In this document: in pieces, positions 24,301-35,621 of the stretch | How the letters are laid out: each line of letters opens with the position of its first letter | Numbering within the stretch: position 1 is the stretch's first letter | Assembly (NCBI GenBank): GCA_016802295.1 | Contig: JAESIW010000200.1 | Coordinates: 1,688,289-1,752,288 of the forward strand | Source: Brachionus rotundiformis | Taxonomy: Eukaryota; Rotifera; Eurotatoria; Ploima; Brachionidae | Direction of reading: 5' to 3' | Length of the DNA stretch: 64,000 bases | Notes under the pieces: generated by a model | Told to the model about the DNA's origin: nothing | Databases searched by the model: none | The model's input: the letters and a program-made list of their open reading frames with translations, nothing else | Made by a program: the position numbers and the translations under genes

Positions 24301-27300
24301 TAAAAATTTATTATTTAACTATAGAAGAATTCTAATCTGGCAAAAAAGTAATCAGAGTAAGAAAAAAACTAAAAATCATTTAATTTAATAACTTTTTAAT
24401 AGTCATTTGAATTTTAACCTTAATTGTTTTGTAAGAGTTTTTTACCCAAAATATCCATTAGCTTAATAATTAAACTACTTACATTCATTTAATTTGAAAA
24501 TTCATCATCCGAACTGTGAATATTTGATAGGATAAAAAAGATTACCTTAATTGGAAATATAGTTAGCTTTTTTGATTTATATTTTTATTTTTAAATTTAT
24601 AAGATAAGATAATTTTTTTTTATTTTATTATCAAAGATTTTTCTTTAATAAACAAAATTGAGTTTTATGTACCAAATATTATTTATCAAATAAGTTCTCA
24701 TTTAAATTTAAGTTTTTAAAGTTTTGTATGAATTTTTTCATGATTTATAAATTAAAATAATAATTTATATTTTTAAATTTTATTTCACTTTGAAGACTTA
24801 AAATTTATCTGTATTTTATTTCAGTTTTTTTTTTCATTCTATATTAAATTATTAATATTCGTTTACTCAATCGAATTTTTTAAACAAGTTTGAATCATAA
24901 AGTGCTTATAAACTGACTAAAATTAATATTTATCACCACTTGTTGCATAAGATAACATAAATATTTAACATAGTTTATATTATATTTTTAAATTCTTGAA
25001 AATTAAGAAACTCAAATGAGTCTTGTTAAAAATTAGAACGGACTTGGCACTAATTCATTTTTGATGACATGTAAATAATATCTAACTATACGATGCTATA
25101 TTTAACAAAGAAAATAAACAAAATAGTAGTTGGTATGATGTTTTTCTAATATTTTTTTCTAATTTTGAATAGTTTTTCATAATAAAACGCTTATAAAGCT
25201 AATATTTTTGGGGAAATAGCACCTTAAAAGAAAGCACAAAGGTTAATTCAAAAAAAATAACTTTATTTTATTTTATTTGTTCGCCCAAAATTAGAAAAAA
25301 TAAAAAGAATCTTCTAAAAGAATGTATCTTTTAAATGAAGGATTATTCAGAATTTAAATTTAGATTTTATTTTTAGTATAATTAAAATATTGAATTGAAT
25401 TGACGATAATACAACAGCTATTGAAACACATTTACTTTACCCAAGTGTTTTTTTTAAATTATTAAAAGATAATTTTCAAGTCGATTTTTTTTATAATCAA
25501 AACCATTTTAATTTCAAATTATCAAAGTTAAGCTCGATTTTGTATGTTTTTTTAAAGAGTTTTTAATTTTGCTGTTATCTTTCATAAGTCATCATTTTTA
25601 TTTTTATTATTACAATCAAAATATATTACCCGATCTGATTCAAATTATAATATTTTCTTTAATTATATAAGCACCCGTAGCTATTGGCATTAGACTTAAT
25701 GAAAAATCGAGAGCTTTGCTTTTAATAAATTTATTTGACATCTGAATATAATTTGACTATCTTAAACTACATAGAATTTTTAAATTCCTTTACTCCTAAT
25801 TTATTTTTAATTAGCCGAAAATTTTCTTAGATAGGCAACTTAAGAAATCAACTTCGAATTAAAAAAATAAACAAAAAAATATTTTAAACGGAATATATAA
25901 GTCATCGGCAACATATCTAAACAAAGAAAAATCTAATTGCTGCTTATTTTAATTTGTTCAAGGTCAGTACAAAGTGGATCATGATCAATAAATTAATTAT
26001 TAATAAGATAAGTAAATTTTAAATATCAAACTAAGCAAAGCCTTACAAAACACTGTAAGAAAGACTTGAAGTTAGGTCAAGTTTTTTATTTCAAAAACCA
26101 TGATGAACGTGAATCTAGGCTTTTGCAAACCGTTTGCTAGATAATTTAATTTTAAAAATTTAGGTTAGTTTAATCCACAGTCTTTGTTAAATATATTTTT
26201 TAAACTTTATTTTGGTATGTTTATTTAAAAATTAATAACTCTTTTTCTTAAATTAAATGCTTTTTTTGATTTAGAAAATTGCCAATGACCGATAGTCCAT
26301 AATCAGAGAGAAGTCACGTTTTAGTAAAATTTGGAGACCGAAGTATCCCTTTAACTGTCTAAATTCTATTTATCTAAGGCTTTAGCCAAAATACCAAGAC
26401 ATGCTATTTTCATTTTGCCTCTTTTTAAGTATTTATTTTAACAGTTAAGTACTTTGATTATAACAAAATTTGAACTAAAGATACGATTATTAAACATAGA
26501 TATTCAACGCTTTTATTTATTTTTCATTCAAAAGAATAAATTACATTTAGAAAAAAAAATAGAATTTTATTTATTCAAAAAGTATCATTTGTCAATATTT
26601 AAGTTTTTTATATTCTACAAGTTAAATTTTCTCACATAAAAGATTCTAAGTCATAAGCTCCTTTATTCAAGTTAAACTTATATTATGCTTTAATCCATTT
26701 AAATTACCATTAAATTGTAAATAAAATCGAACCAAAGCTATAATCTGAAACAAATTAGTATGAAAGACGCTTTAAGTCGTTCTCTTCAGGTAATAATAAA
26801 AATATTGATCAATTTTTGATATCATAAGCATATATTATAGATTAATTATTTTTCCAACTCTTTTACAGAGCAATATAAATATTTAGTCCTCTTTGAAAAA
26901 AAATAATTTTTGTAATAAATAACCCAATATCAATATTTTAGTCAAACAAATAAAAGGGAAGTTCTGGGCTCTATTAATAGCTGACCATCAATTAGAAAGA
27001 ACATAAACTAATGAATGTAGTTATTAATTTTAGAACGAGCCCATGTGACTTTATTAAGACAAAAATGGGGACATTAGTGCTATAAGGGTCGTAATAGGTG
27101 AAAGTTTTCTTTCCAAGATTGTACCTTGGAGCAAGATTTATAATACCAACTTGCCATTTTAAAGTGGTCGCAAAGCACTCCATAAAAACTTATATCAAGT
27201 CATACTATTTTAGTGTATTCTTAAATTAAATAAAATTATTTCTCTTTTATTTATTTTAAATAATAATTTTTTCTCATCCCAAGTAAATGACCTCTGTTTT

Positions 27301-30300
27301 GGTTTTACTTGTTCGCATAAAATATTGATTTTATCCATTTTTCTTCTTCGTATGTATAAAATAATTTTAATATATATGCGTTATTTCCTTTACAAATAGG
27401 ACCGAGGCTAAATTTTTAAAAATAACAAAAAACAATCAGACATTTAATGTTTAGAGTGCATAGCTAATTTTTTATATACTAAAATTAAATTATGTTTAAC
27501 AAATAAAATTTGTACAATTTGTTTAATTCAAGTATGTACAATAGAAAATATGGTTCGTGCGAACATGATTATTCACTTTGTTTAATGGATACTTAACAAT
27601 AGATAAACTTTCGAAGGTAATTTAATCATAAAAGTGAAGAAAAAATTTTAGCTCTTCATTAAAAATTAACATGGCTAATTTTGGTACATCCACGTTTTAA
27701 AAAATGAGTATCGATTAAACCAAGTGTTCCCTCGGTCCCTAGATTAAAATACTATTAATCAAAATTATCCTGTTTAGTTTTTATCATTATTAGAGTTAAG
27801 TTTTTAAGGTGTCTAATTTTTTTTTACCGAAAAGTTATTTTGTTTTATTCCAGGTCGTGTCTCTGATGGTAATTAAATTAAATAGGTTATACCTAAAGAA
27901 AGACCTTTAAAGAATAATTAAAGAAAAAAAAATTTTACATAAAACTTGCTTATTTTCTGAAATAAAAATAATCAATTTAATTAAGAGACACAAATTAAAT
28001 AAAATAATAAGCACATATATTAAAATTTATTATATCAATAAATTTTTTTTGTTGCCTTTATATTTTTAAATAGTTGTGGAAGTTTATAAAAGATAGCTGA
28101 GCTAATAGTGAGTTTGCCCTAAAGGTCCAAATCTTCTTGTGTGGCTTTGAGCTGTTGTTGGAACAATTGAATTCTTAAAATTTTGTGATAGCGTTTTCAG
28201 AAGCTAACTTACTCATTAGGCTTCTTTACCTAAATACTTAGTTACTGAAAAAAAAAATTCATTCACTTTTTAAATTTAGATTTTAAAATGAGGCTAAAAA
28301 TTTTAATTTATTTAAAATTGTTAATATTGCTTATGGGTCAAGCAAAGGCCTCTCTGGACGACAATGCCCTATCAGTCTTGATGAAAATAATGCTGCCTTC
28401 TATGTTCGGTTTGTTCTCGAACATTACCGATCCAGACTACAAGGCTCAATTTAGGGAACCGTGCACATTCGACAAGCTTTTGGAAATTTTTAGCAAACTT
28501 CCCCCTTATTTTGACGAGTTTGGCAAAAAATACTCCTCCAAACCAGACCTAATGGCCTACTACAGCATGCAACTGGCAAGTACATTTTTGGTCAACAATG
28601 GATCTCTGACAATGGAATGCTTGTACAACATGCTTAGTCTACAAACTCAACTTCACAAATTTTCCATCAATATAATCGACCATCCAGAGAAAAATCTCCA
28701 TTTAGTAGGCCTGTTTGGAAACTATATGAAGCCAATGATGGGTCAAATAAAACAAAATGCCATGATGAGAATAATAGATTATGTAGATAGGTACGAAAAA
28801 AATGATGACTTATCTACCATTTCAATATTTGAATATCTCAATGTGTTCTTTATATTTTTCGGTATTTTGGCCATTTTATGCAACATACTTCTTGTAATGT
28901 CACTTAAAAAAATGTACTCCATGAACAGCAAGATAGTCTATTCTTACCAAAGAGACAATATAATAACAACTACTATAGATTGCTGTAACAGAGTTCGTAA
29001 TCGGTACAAGAATCACCTAAGTCTTGGAATTATTTCCATATGTCATGCAGTATACATTTTTCTCAATTATATAATCATGTCTCAGGCTGGTCTGGCCAGC
29101 GTGGCACTAAAAGGTCTGACCAAACTCAACCTAGCGTGCAAAATGGCCTTTTTTATGTTCCCGCCTACTACTGCCTACAATATTTGTCACCAATTGTATG
29201 TGTGGTTATTGGTCTATGCACTACGATCTCACTCGATTAAAATTCATAAAACAAGAACTGTTGACTTGGAAGACAATTTTAGTGACGATGAAAGCTATGA
29301 CAAGTACCAAGACAGGTCTCAAGTGCCATTTACAATTCCTCGCTTTCCAGTTCAACAAATGATCAGAACCAGACAAAAAAAATTCAATTTTGTCAAGAAT
29401 AGAAACTGTTTAGCCCTTGTTATAATTTTAAGCTTGCTCTTTGTTTACAATTCATATAATCTTGTATTCTACGCATTGAACAAATTGGTCGATTCAGCAA
29501 ATAACACAATTTACTTTTGTGCCTTTGACGAAGCGTATTCTGATTACTATACCAAATTAACACCTTCCCTAGTGCCATGGCTAAATTTAATTCTCTTCTG
29601 GGGCCTACCATTTTTTCTTGGAACACTCCAAATTGTCCTAGATATATCATTTCTAATTCGAATCAAGCGCGAGCAAGAAAAGCGCTATTTAAAACTTAAG
29701 CATTTTATTGAATGGCCAATATATGCTTATTTTGGTGTCTTTGCCATAACACAGCTACCTTTTGCCATTCACCAAATAGCTGACCTTTCGACTAAAGCAG
29801 TCAAATTCCCATTTGTTTTTCCCCTATTTATTCAGATGAAATTTTCTAACAAAGTAGGCCTAGTCGTGTTTGAGCAAATCTTCATATTTTTGGGTCTTAG
29901 TTTGGATCTTTTCTTATGGTTACTAATTGATAAGGATTTTAGATTTTTTTTAGTCAATTATGTCAACAAGAGACTCTGCTGTAGGATAAAGATGCAAAAC
30001 TATGAAATTGGTTCGGATATGTCCGAAAAGTCTAATAGTGACACCAGTGTAACTAATCCCTCAAAATCCAGCAAGCTGAATGGATATGAATCGTCTACAC
30101 TGACGTCCACAATGTCGAATAGCCGCAAAAAAATGCAAAATATAGCTCAAGGTGTCAAAGCTACTGCGGCAATCGACGCCAGTAAGGCTATTTTGCCTTA
30201 CGAAGAAGAAGACTCAATTTCGAAAAGTGACTCTCATGCAATCAAAATGATCGACACTGATGAGGATATAGAAAATTTAAATGACTCATCGCTGGACAAA

Positions 30301-33300
30301 CACAATTCAGACCAACTGATTGAAATTGAAAATTCAAAAAAAAATACTAGTCTTAGTAATCCACCATCATTTAATTCAGCCATGTCTAAAAATATGTACA
30401 AAAAAGGCGCTAAATATGACCATCAATACCAAAATGTTTAGCTGGTGAATAGAATCCAATTATGAATGATACTCAAAGTTAAGTATTAATATTTAAATAA
30501 AGAGTTTTTTTTAACTTTTGTTGATGGTTCTTTAAAATCAGCTTTTTTTTTGTTTTTTAAGTCATTTTCAATTATCGGTAATTGTTTTTTTATATTAAAT
30601 AATATTTGTGTACAATTTGTTTCATTTAAAATTTTCCTTGATTGAAGTTTACTTTGAGTAAAATAAATATGATATAACTAAAATTTTCCATTTTGTCTCA
30701 AAAAATCTCTTAATTTAGTCCAGCAGCTGTTCATAATGTTACTATAACAACACTAAATAAATTTTGAATCGTATAATGACAATTTTATAGCTTCAAGCTA
30801 CTTAATTAACAAATCTAGACTTGTTTTTAGAATTTTAATTAATTTTTGTAAACACCTGTTTAAATTTAAAATAAAACTAAGAGTGAAACAATAAAAAAAT
30901 AGCTAAAACACCTATTTGTTAACTTAAACCAGTTGAAAAAAGTGAATTATTCTCAAATATTAAGATTATTTTCATTTTTAAAAATTTTGTTTTAATTCTT
31001 AAAAAAATAAATAAATTTTAACGTGTGATTTCAATTGAGCAAAAAATTATAATCATTATAAAACTCTAGTAATTGAAAGAAAATATTTCCAGCTAATGGT
31101 AAATTTTTCGAATAAGAACTAAACATAATTTGAAACTCTTTTATAATAAAAATATAATTCTAAATTTTTAATTAAATATCGTTTTGAATGTCATGTAAAA
31201 CTTTAGCCCATTTGTGAAAAAATAAACTAAATTAAATATTGGGCTTGAAAATGGAACACTTAAATTAGTAAAAAAAATTAAATATTTGTATAAATTTTTT
31301 TTTCAAATATCTTATGATCAAATTTTTTAATGACTTAGCCATTTTGAGTTAGAAATTTTAATTTCTTAAAAAAAAGTCCCAAATTTACTACTTAAAATTA
31401 AAGACAATTAAGACTGAAAAAAATTAACTTACCTCCAGTGATTAAAAGGTTTTTTTCAAAAGAAAAATCGAATGTCTTGACACCTTTATTGACTCTAAAA
31501 ATTGTTTCATTTCCTTCAGGTCTTCGTTTCACCTCTCTACTACTCTTGCTTATAGTATTATTATATCTATTTTGTAGACTCGGAGTGGCAGTTCTATTGG
31601 CAATACTCTGTCGCTTAGGATTAATATTTTCGAACGAAGTGTGTGATACAATACCGGGATTATTGTTTTGTAAGACCGATTGATTGCCATGTTGATCAGA
31701 ATTTTGTGACGTAATATTTTGAGTTGGTAAATGAGAATTAACATCTGTGCTTGGTAAAATACATCCTATTAAAATTAATGAGAATTTTAATTGCATAAAC
31801 TTTTCGTATTGATATACCTATAATTAATGCATTAACTTCATCGTTAGAACAGGAAATAATCTGATTTAGGCGCGGATCAATTCTAATTTGCTCTATCCAG
31901 TCGTTATGACTTTTCCATCTCACATAAATAACTTTTGGTTTAATGCTTTGATTTTTGTCCTTTATTTCCTTTGTATCTTCCACTTCCAAGGCTTTGTCCA
32001 AATGAATTGTTGGCATCTGAGCTATGGCTGGAGACGTTTTCCACAAGCGCAGTGTTTCACCAATCGAATAAAATATCAAAATATTGACACAACCATCAGT
32101 ATCACCATATGCGATGGTCACATAGCCTTTTTCTTTGTCGAAACTTTTGATAATTGAAATCATTGAAATAAATAAAATCCTAATTTTAAGCTCACCAATA
32201 TGCCAGTTTAATAGGAACAGTTGGAAGTGAACATATTTGACAATAAGGCTCGAAACTCGATAATTCCCAAAATTGTAACTCTCGATCACTAAAAGAAAAT
32301 TTATAAAAAATATTTATTATATTTGTAAAATAAAAATAAAAATCCTGAAAATATTTAAGGCCTACCCTGTGCCGATAAGAATTTTATTTAATTCATTTAT
32401 AATTATAAAATCAGTGATCCATCTTGGTCTTTGTCGCTTGGAATCTTGTTTATCTCCTTTTTCTTTAGTGAAAACGCGTTTTTCAATCTTTTTAATTGTT
32501 TTTAAAATAAAATTTTAAGCAAAAACAAGAATTTACAATTTCTTTTTTAATTCTTTTTAGATCACCATTTGGACCCCAAAAAGAAGTTACTCCATCGGAA
32601 GACATCACCATATAATTTTGATCTGAGGTACACGAAATTTTTTGTACAGTGGTTCGATGAGGATTATTTTCAGATTTAGCCGGAAGATTAAAAATAACTT
32701 CTTTTTTACGTTTCATAGTATCTTCTTTTTCAGAAAAATTAAGCTGCATAAAGGTGCAAAATTCGTCCCAAGTTATTCGACCATCGGAAGAAAAATTTAT
32801 TTTCATAAACAAGGCAGCAATTTCTTCATCATTCTTTTTTTATTATTTAAAATAATTTTTTCCAAATAAATCTTAATTACTCTTCCGTGAATTTTAAGAG
32901 CATTTTTGACAACTTCTTTGAACTCATCTAGTTCCAAGGTTCCTGATCCGTCAGCGTCTGCTTCCAGGAATGCCAAATTTAAATCATGCAAAGCATTTAG
33001 ATTCAACTTTTCTTCAAGCTTAAATAAAATTTAAAAGATAAGTAAAATTTAACAAATTTAATCTTTTATTGTGCTGTATAATAAGCGTGTAACTTAAAGC
33101 ATATATTGTGCTAATGTGCCGCTAGATTCATAGTTCTACAAAATAAAGCACCTTGTTTAATTACATCAATTACTTACACCAGACTTATTGATGAATAAAA
33201 ATTTATTAAAATTAAAAAAGATTAAGTTACAATTTAAAAAAAATGATAGATTAATTTTCAAGTTGTTACATTTGAGCTACTTTTGTTCTACTAATTAATA

Positions 33301-33841
33301 AAAATTACCCGATCCAACTTTTAAAGACACAAGATAATGGTAAAAATTAAATCCCTGTCTTAAATTTAAATAATTACATAAATAAATTATACCTTTCCTT
33401 TTAATTCTCCTAGCGAAGATACGGCGTAGCTTTTTTGTCGCTTTAAAAGAGTTATTTCCCAATCAGATATATTCTGGGTGTTATTTAGTGTCATTCTCCT
33501 CGATTGTTTTACCTGATTATATATTTACATTTAGAATAAAAACAAATACTATCTATTTATTATAAATATACTGATTGGGTCCAAATAATATTTTCAAGTT
33601 CATAGTCCCTTTTGATATTAGACTTAATTCCATCTAAGTTTTCTAAGTCTTCAGTTTTTTCAAGATGGTGATTTCGCTCTTTCCATGCTTTTAAAGAGCC
33701 CGCAGCTCGCTCTTTGTCATTAAAAAGGCTCGATTGAAAGCATGGATGGCTCTGTAAGTTGGCTTGAGCGCTGTTCGCTCGCGCCATATTTGTCAAAGAT
33801 GAGTGGCGTTTAGCGCCGGTAGTTGTTGTGCTTCTATTCAT
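21359..33841 (-). CDS. EF-hand and WD40 repeat ciliary protein, CFAP337/WDR49 type
   Basis: Sixteen exons on the minus strand: 33572-33841, 33393-33512, 32881-33018, 32537-32833, 32366-32487, 32196-32288, 31818-32143, 31433-31765, 23887-24187, 23214-23824, 23012-23166, 22368-22512, 22003-22319, 21891-21929, 21555-21658, 21359-21497; about 1169 residues. Two EF-hand loops, DADGSGTLELDE (about 150) and NFSSDGRITWDE (about 189), precede roughly ten WD40 blades (NVWDL, KLWDV, KVWNF, IIWNM, RVWKP). An Asn/Ser-rich linker lies in exon 8. Family members are cilia/flagella-associated proteins, so an axonemal, calcium-responsive role is inferred. Exon 8 ends LLITG+G and exon 9 opens MDRIVRLYNPYVPSRP; phase and family order agree, making intron 8 7245 bp long. 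A tiny extra exon in the 22513-23011 intron cannot be excluded. The exact name within WDR49/WDR64 relatives is uncertain. Confidence 0.87.
24188..28287 (-). other. Intron 8 of the CFAP337-type gene, part downstream of the nested GPCR
   Basis: AT-rich and mostly featureless. One minus-strand open frame (26992-27183, 63 codons) lies in a slightly GC-richer patch. I cannot match it to any family, and it may be a relic. The last 200 bp before 28288 should hold the GPCR promoter. A TTTAG just before its ATG could be the acceptor of an untranslated first exon. Confidence 0.5.
28288..30441 (+). CDS. Intronless orphan seven-transmembrane receptor nested in an intron
   Basis: 717 residues in a single exon. 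A signal peptide (about 1-21) leads an ectodomain of about 160 residues with N-glycosylation sites. Seven hydrophobic segments follow at about 183-206, 244-266, 283-312, 374-397, 428-457, 476-499 and 521-548, then a 170-residue Ser/Asp-rich tail starting with a CC pair. C284 at the top of helix 3 and C411 in loop 2 fit the class A disulfide. Prolines in helices 5 and 6 and a DFRFFL helix-8-like stretch also fit. The E/DRY motif is degenerate (YALRSH) and NPxxY is lost (LDLFLW). It is therefore a divergent rhodopsin-like receptor with unknown ligand. It lies wholly inside intron 8 of the minus-strand CFAP337-type gene. AATAAA at 30496-30501 is a likely poly(A) signal. It is GC-richer than its surroundings, as expected for real coding sequence. 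Confidence 0.85.
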   Translation: MRLKILIYLKLLILLMGQAKASLDDNALSVLMKIMLPSMFGLFSNITDPDYKAQFREPCTFDKLLEIFSKLPPYFDEFGKKYSSKPDLMAYYSMQLASTFLVNNGSLTMECLYNMLSLQTQLHKFSINIIDHPEKNLHLVGLFGNYMKPMMGQIKQNAMMRIIDYVDRYEKNDDLSTISIFEYLNVFFIFFGILAILCNILLVMSLKKMYSMNSKIVYSYQRDNIITTTIDCCNRVRNRYKNHLSLGIISICHAVYIFLNYIIMSQAGLASVALKGLTKLNLACKMAFFMFPPTTAYNICHQLYVWLLVYALRSHSIKIHKTRTVDLEDNFSDDESYDKYQDRSQVPFTIPRFPVQQMIRTRQKKFNFVKNRNCLALVIILSLLFVYNSYNLVFYALNKLVDSANNTIYFCAFDEAYSDYYTKLTPSLVPWLNLILFWGLPFFLGTLQIVLDISFLIRIKREQEKRYLKLKHFIEWPIYAYFGVFAITQLPFAIHQIADLSTKAVKFPFVFPLFIQMKFSNKVGLVVFEQIFIFLGLSLDLFLWLLIDKDFRFFLVNYVNKRLCCRIKMQNYEIGSDMSEKSNSDTSVTNPSKSSKLNGYESSTLTSTMSNSRKKMQNIAQGVKATAAIDASKAILPYEEEDSISKSDSHAIKMIDTDEDIENLNDSSLDKHNSDQLIEIENSKKNTSLSNPPSFNSAMSKNMYKKGAKYDHQYQNV
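30442..31432 (-). other. Intron 8 of the CFAP337-type gene, part upstream of the nested GPCR
   Basis: Contains the 3' end of the GPCR transcript (AATAAA 30496-30501, then T-rich sequence) and the GTAAGT donor at 31427-31432. Otherwise AT-rich, nothing recognised. Confidence 0.55.
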
Positions 33842-34210
33842 TTAAATTCTAGTGAACAATTCTATTAACTAAAATTTGCTTAAAAGATTAATTAAAATGA
33901 TTTTTTTTAATTGGTTTATTTATTGAAAATAAATTTTTTTTTATTATGGCAATGAGTTAAAGGAGAGGGGGTAAGATCCACTTTGAATTCCTTAAATAAT
34001 TACAAAAATTTAATCTTAACAAAAAATAAAATAAAACTTTTGAAATAAAGAGCACAAAACCAAAGCTTCTCGGCTTTTTCTTCTTTAAATTTTACGTAAA
34101 ATTTATGTGAAGCTTAAATTTGTGTTCCAAGTAACTATGGAAATTATACGGTTTTCTTTCCATTTTTTTAAATATTAGTTAATTTTATTTAATTTTAATT
34201 GAAATTGAAG
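33842..34210. other. Upstream region of the CFAP337-type gene
   Basis: Presumed promoter of the minus-strand gene, possibly shared with the plus-strand candidate at 34211. No TATA box or motif stands out. Confidence 0.4.
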
Positions 34211-34569
34211 CTAATGCAGCTTCTTGGAACGAGAACTTAGAAACATTTCATTCAAACATAGCTGAAATGTTTATAAATAATGTCAAAAAACAGAATCGCC
34301 ATTTAGATTATTTTGATAGAAGCCAAATAGTTGATAGATTGCGCAACTCTATATTTTCTTACTGTCAGGTTAATTATGGATTGAAATAAATTCTTTGACT
34401 CTTGAAATAACCGACCCATTGACTAATTCATAAAACTATAATTAATTTCTAAAAAGCACTCTGAAAAAATTAATTTCAGCCTTCTGTATGCCTCGAGCTT
34501 GCCAATCGCTACGACAACCAAAATAAATTTAAGCTTCTCAAAAAATCTAATCTATTTTGCCTAAGCTAG
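34211..34569 (+). CDS. Possible two-exon gene end or gene fragment
   Basis: Candidate exons are 34211-34368 and 34480-34569, separated by a 111-bp GT..AG intron ending in a pyrimidine-rich TTTCAG. The joined frame is open for about 80 codons to TAG. Its mixed composition (WNENLETFHSN, IVDRLRNSIFSYC, then PSVCLELANRYDNQNKFK) is unlike the Lys/Asn/Phe-rich translations of the surrounding DNA. I find no initiator ATG in frame at a sensible 5' end and do not recognise the family. It may be the last exons of a small gene whose 5' exon I cannot place, or a relic. The splice border and the composition are what support it. Confidence 0.35.
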
Positions 34570-35621
34570 TTTGTTAAACCATTTAACCAAACTCAATATC
34601 GGATATCATGAGACAACAATACAGAGCTCTTATTCTATAAGCCTCAGAATATAGAAACTACATTTTGTCAATTATTCTAAATATAAAAAAGCTGTTTATA
34701 CTTTTGAGTTTATTTTTATTTTAAACATTGATTTAACTTAAGTAAAAATTAAAAGTAACTCTTTTCAAATTTAATTATTTTATTCTCCAGGCCCAGTGAC
34801 ATTTTTTGTTAAAGGTCTTAAAATTAAATTTAATTTTGACCAATATTCGATTTGTTTGAATTTAATTATCAAAAATATTCTAAATTTTTTATAATTTTTC
34901 TGGTCCATAAATTTAATATTTAATTTTATATTAGTTTAAATTTGTTACACTTTTAACAACTCAGTCTAAGTTTCATAAGTCAGTAAACTTTTTGATTTAA
35001 TTGGTCTTTTTATTTGTATATTTTGAAACAAGAGTTATATGATAAAACTAAAGTTTTATTAAAGCTTGTTTAAGTCATTATTTAATAATCAGCTGATTAT
35101 TTTTTGCATTAGAAGAAGGAAATTATCGGATTTTTTGCTCACGTTCTGTTGAGCTCATGGTAAAAAAATCTTTAAAATTATTATTTAGCTAAAAATAAAT
35201 TATTTTACCTTAAAAAAAATAAAAATCAATTATTAATTTTAGTTAAATAATCAATAAAAAAAGTTTTTAAAAGAAGTTAATACTTTTTTCCTTAGTAAAC
35301 AAATATTTTAATAATTACAAAAGTATCAAGTACCAATAAAGAATTTAATTAAATATTTTATAGTCAAAATATCCTATATTATCTAATTAGTTAAGTAATG
35401 AAACGTGAATGAAATCAATTTCTCTGACAAATCTCACTTTTTTGGAAATATATATAATACATAATAAAAAAAAATCTATTATGATTCAGATTTAATCAAT
35501 CAATTTTTTTTGACGTATTTTCATATTGATATTTAGCTAATATTAACACTATGTAAATTTTAAAAATTTTATTTATTAAAATTATTTTCAAATTTTATTG
35601 AATTTTCATTTGATTAAAAAT
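34570..35621. other. AT-rich intergenic, nothing recognised
   Basis: Only the likely poly(A) signal of the minus-strand ankyrin gene (AATAAA at 35594-35599) is visible. Confidence 0.5.

Noticed and set aside
26992..27183. 63-codon minus-strand frame in the host intron
   Set aside because: Same strand as the host gene, but it fits neither its domain order nor any family I know. At most a relic.
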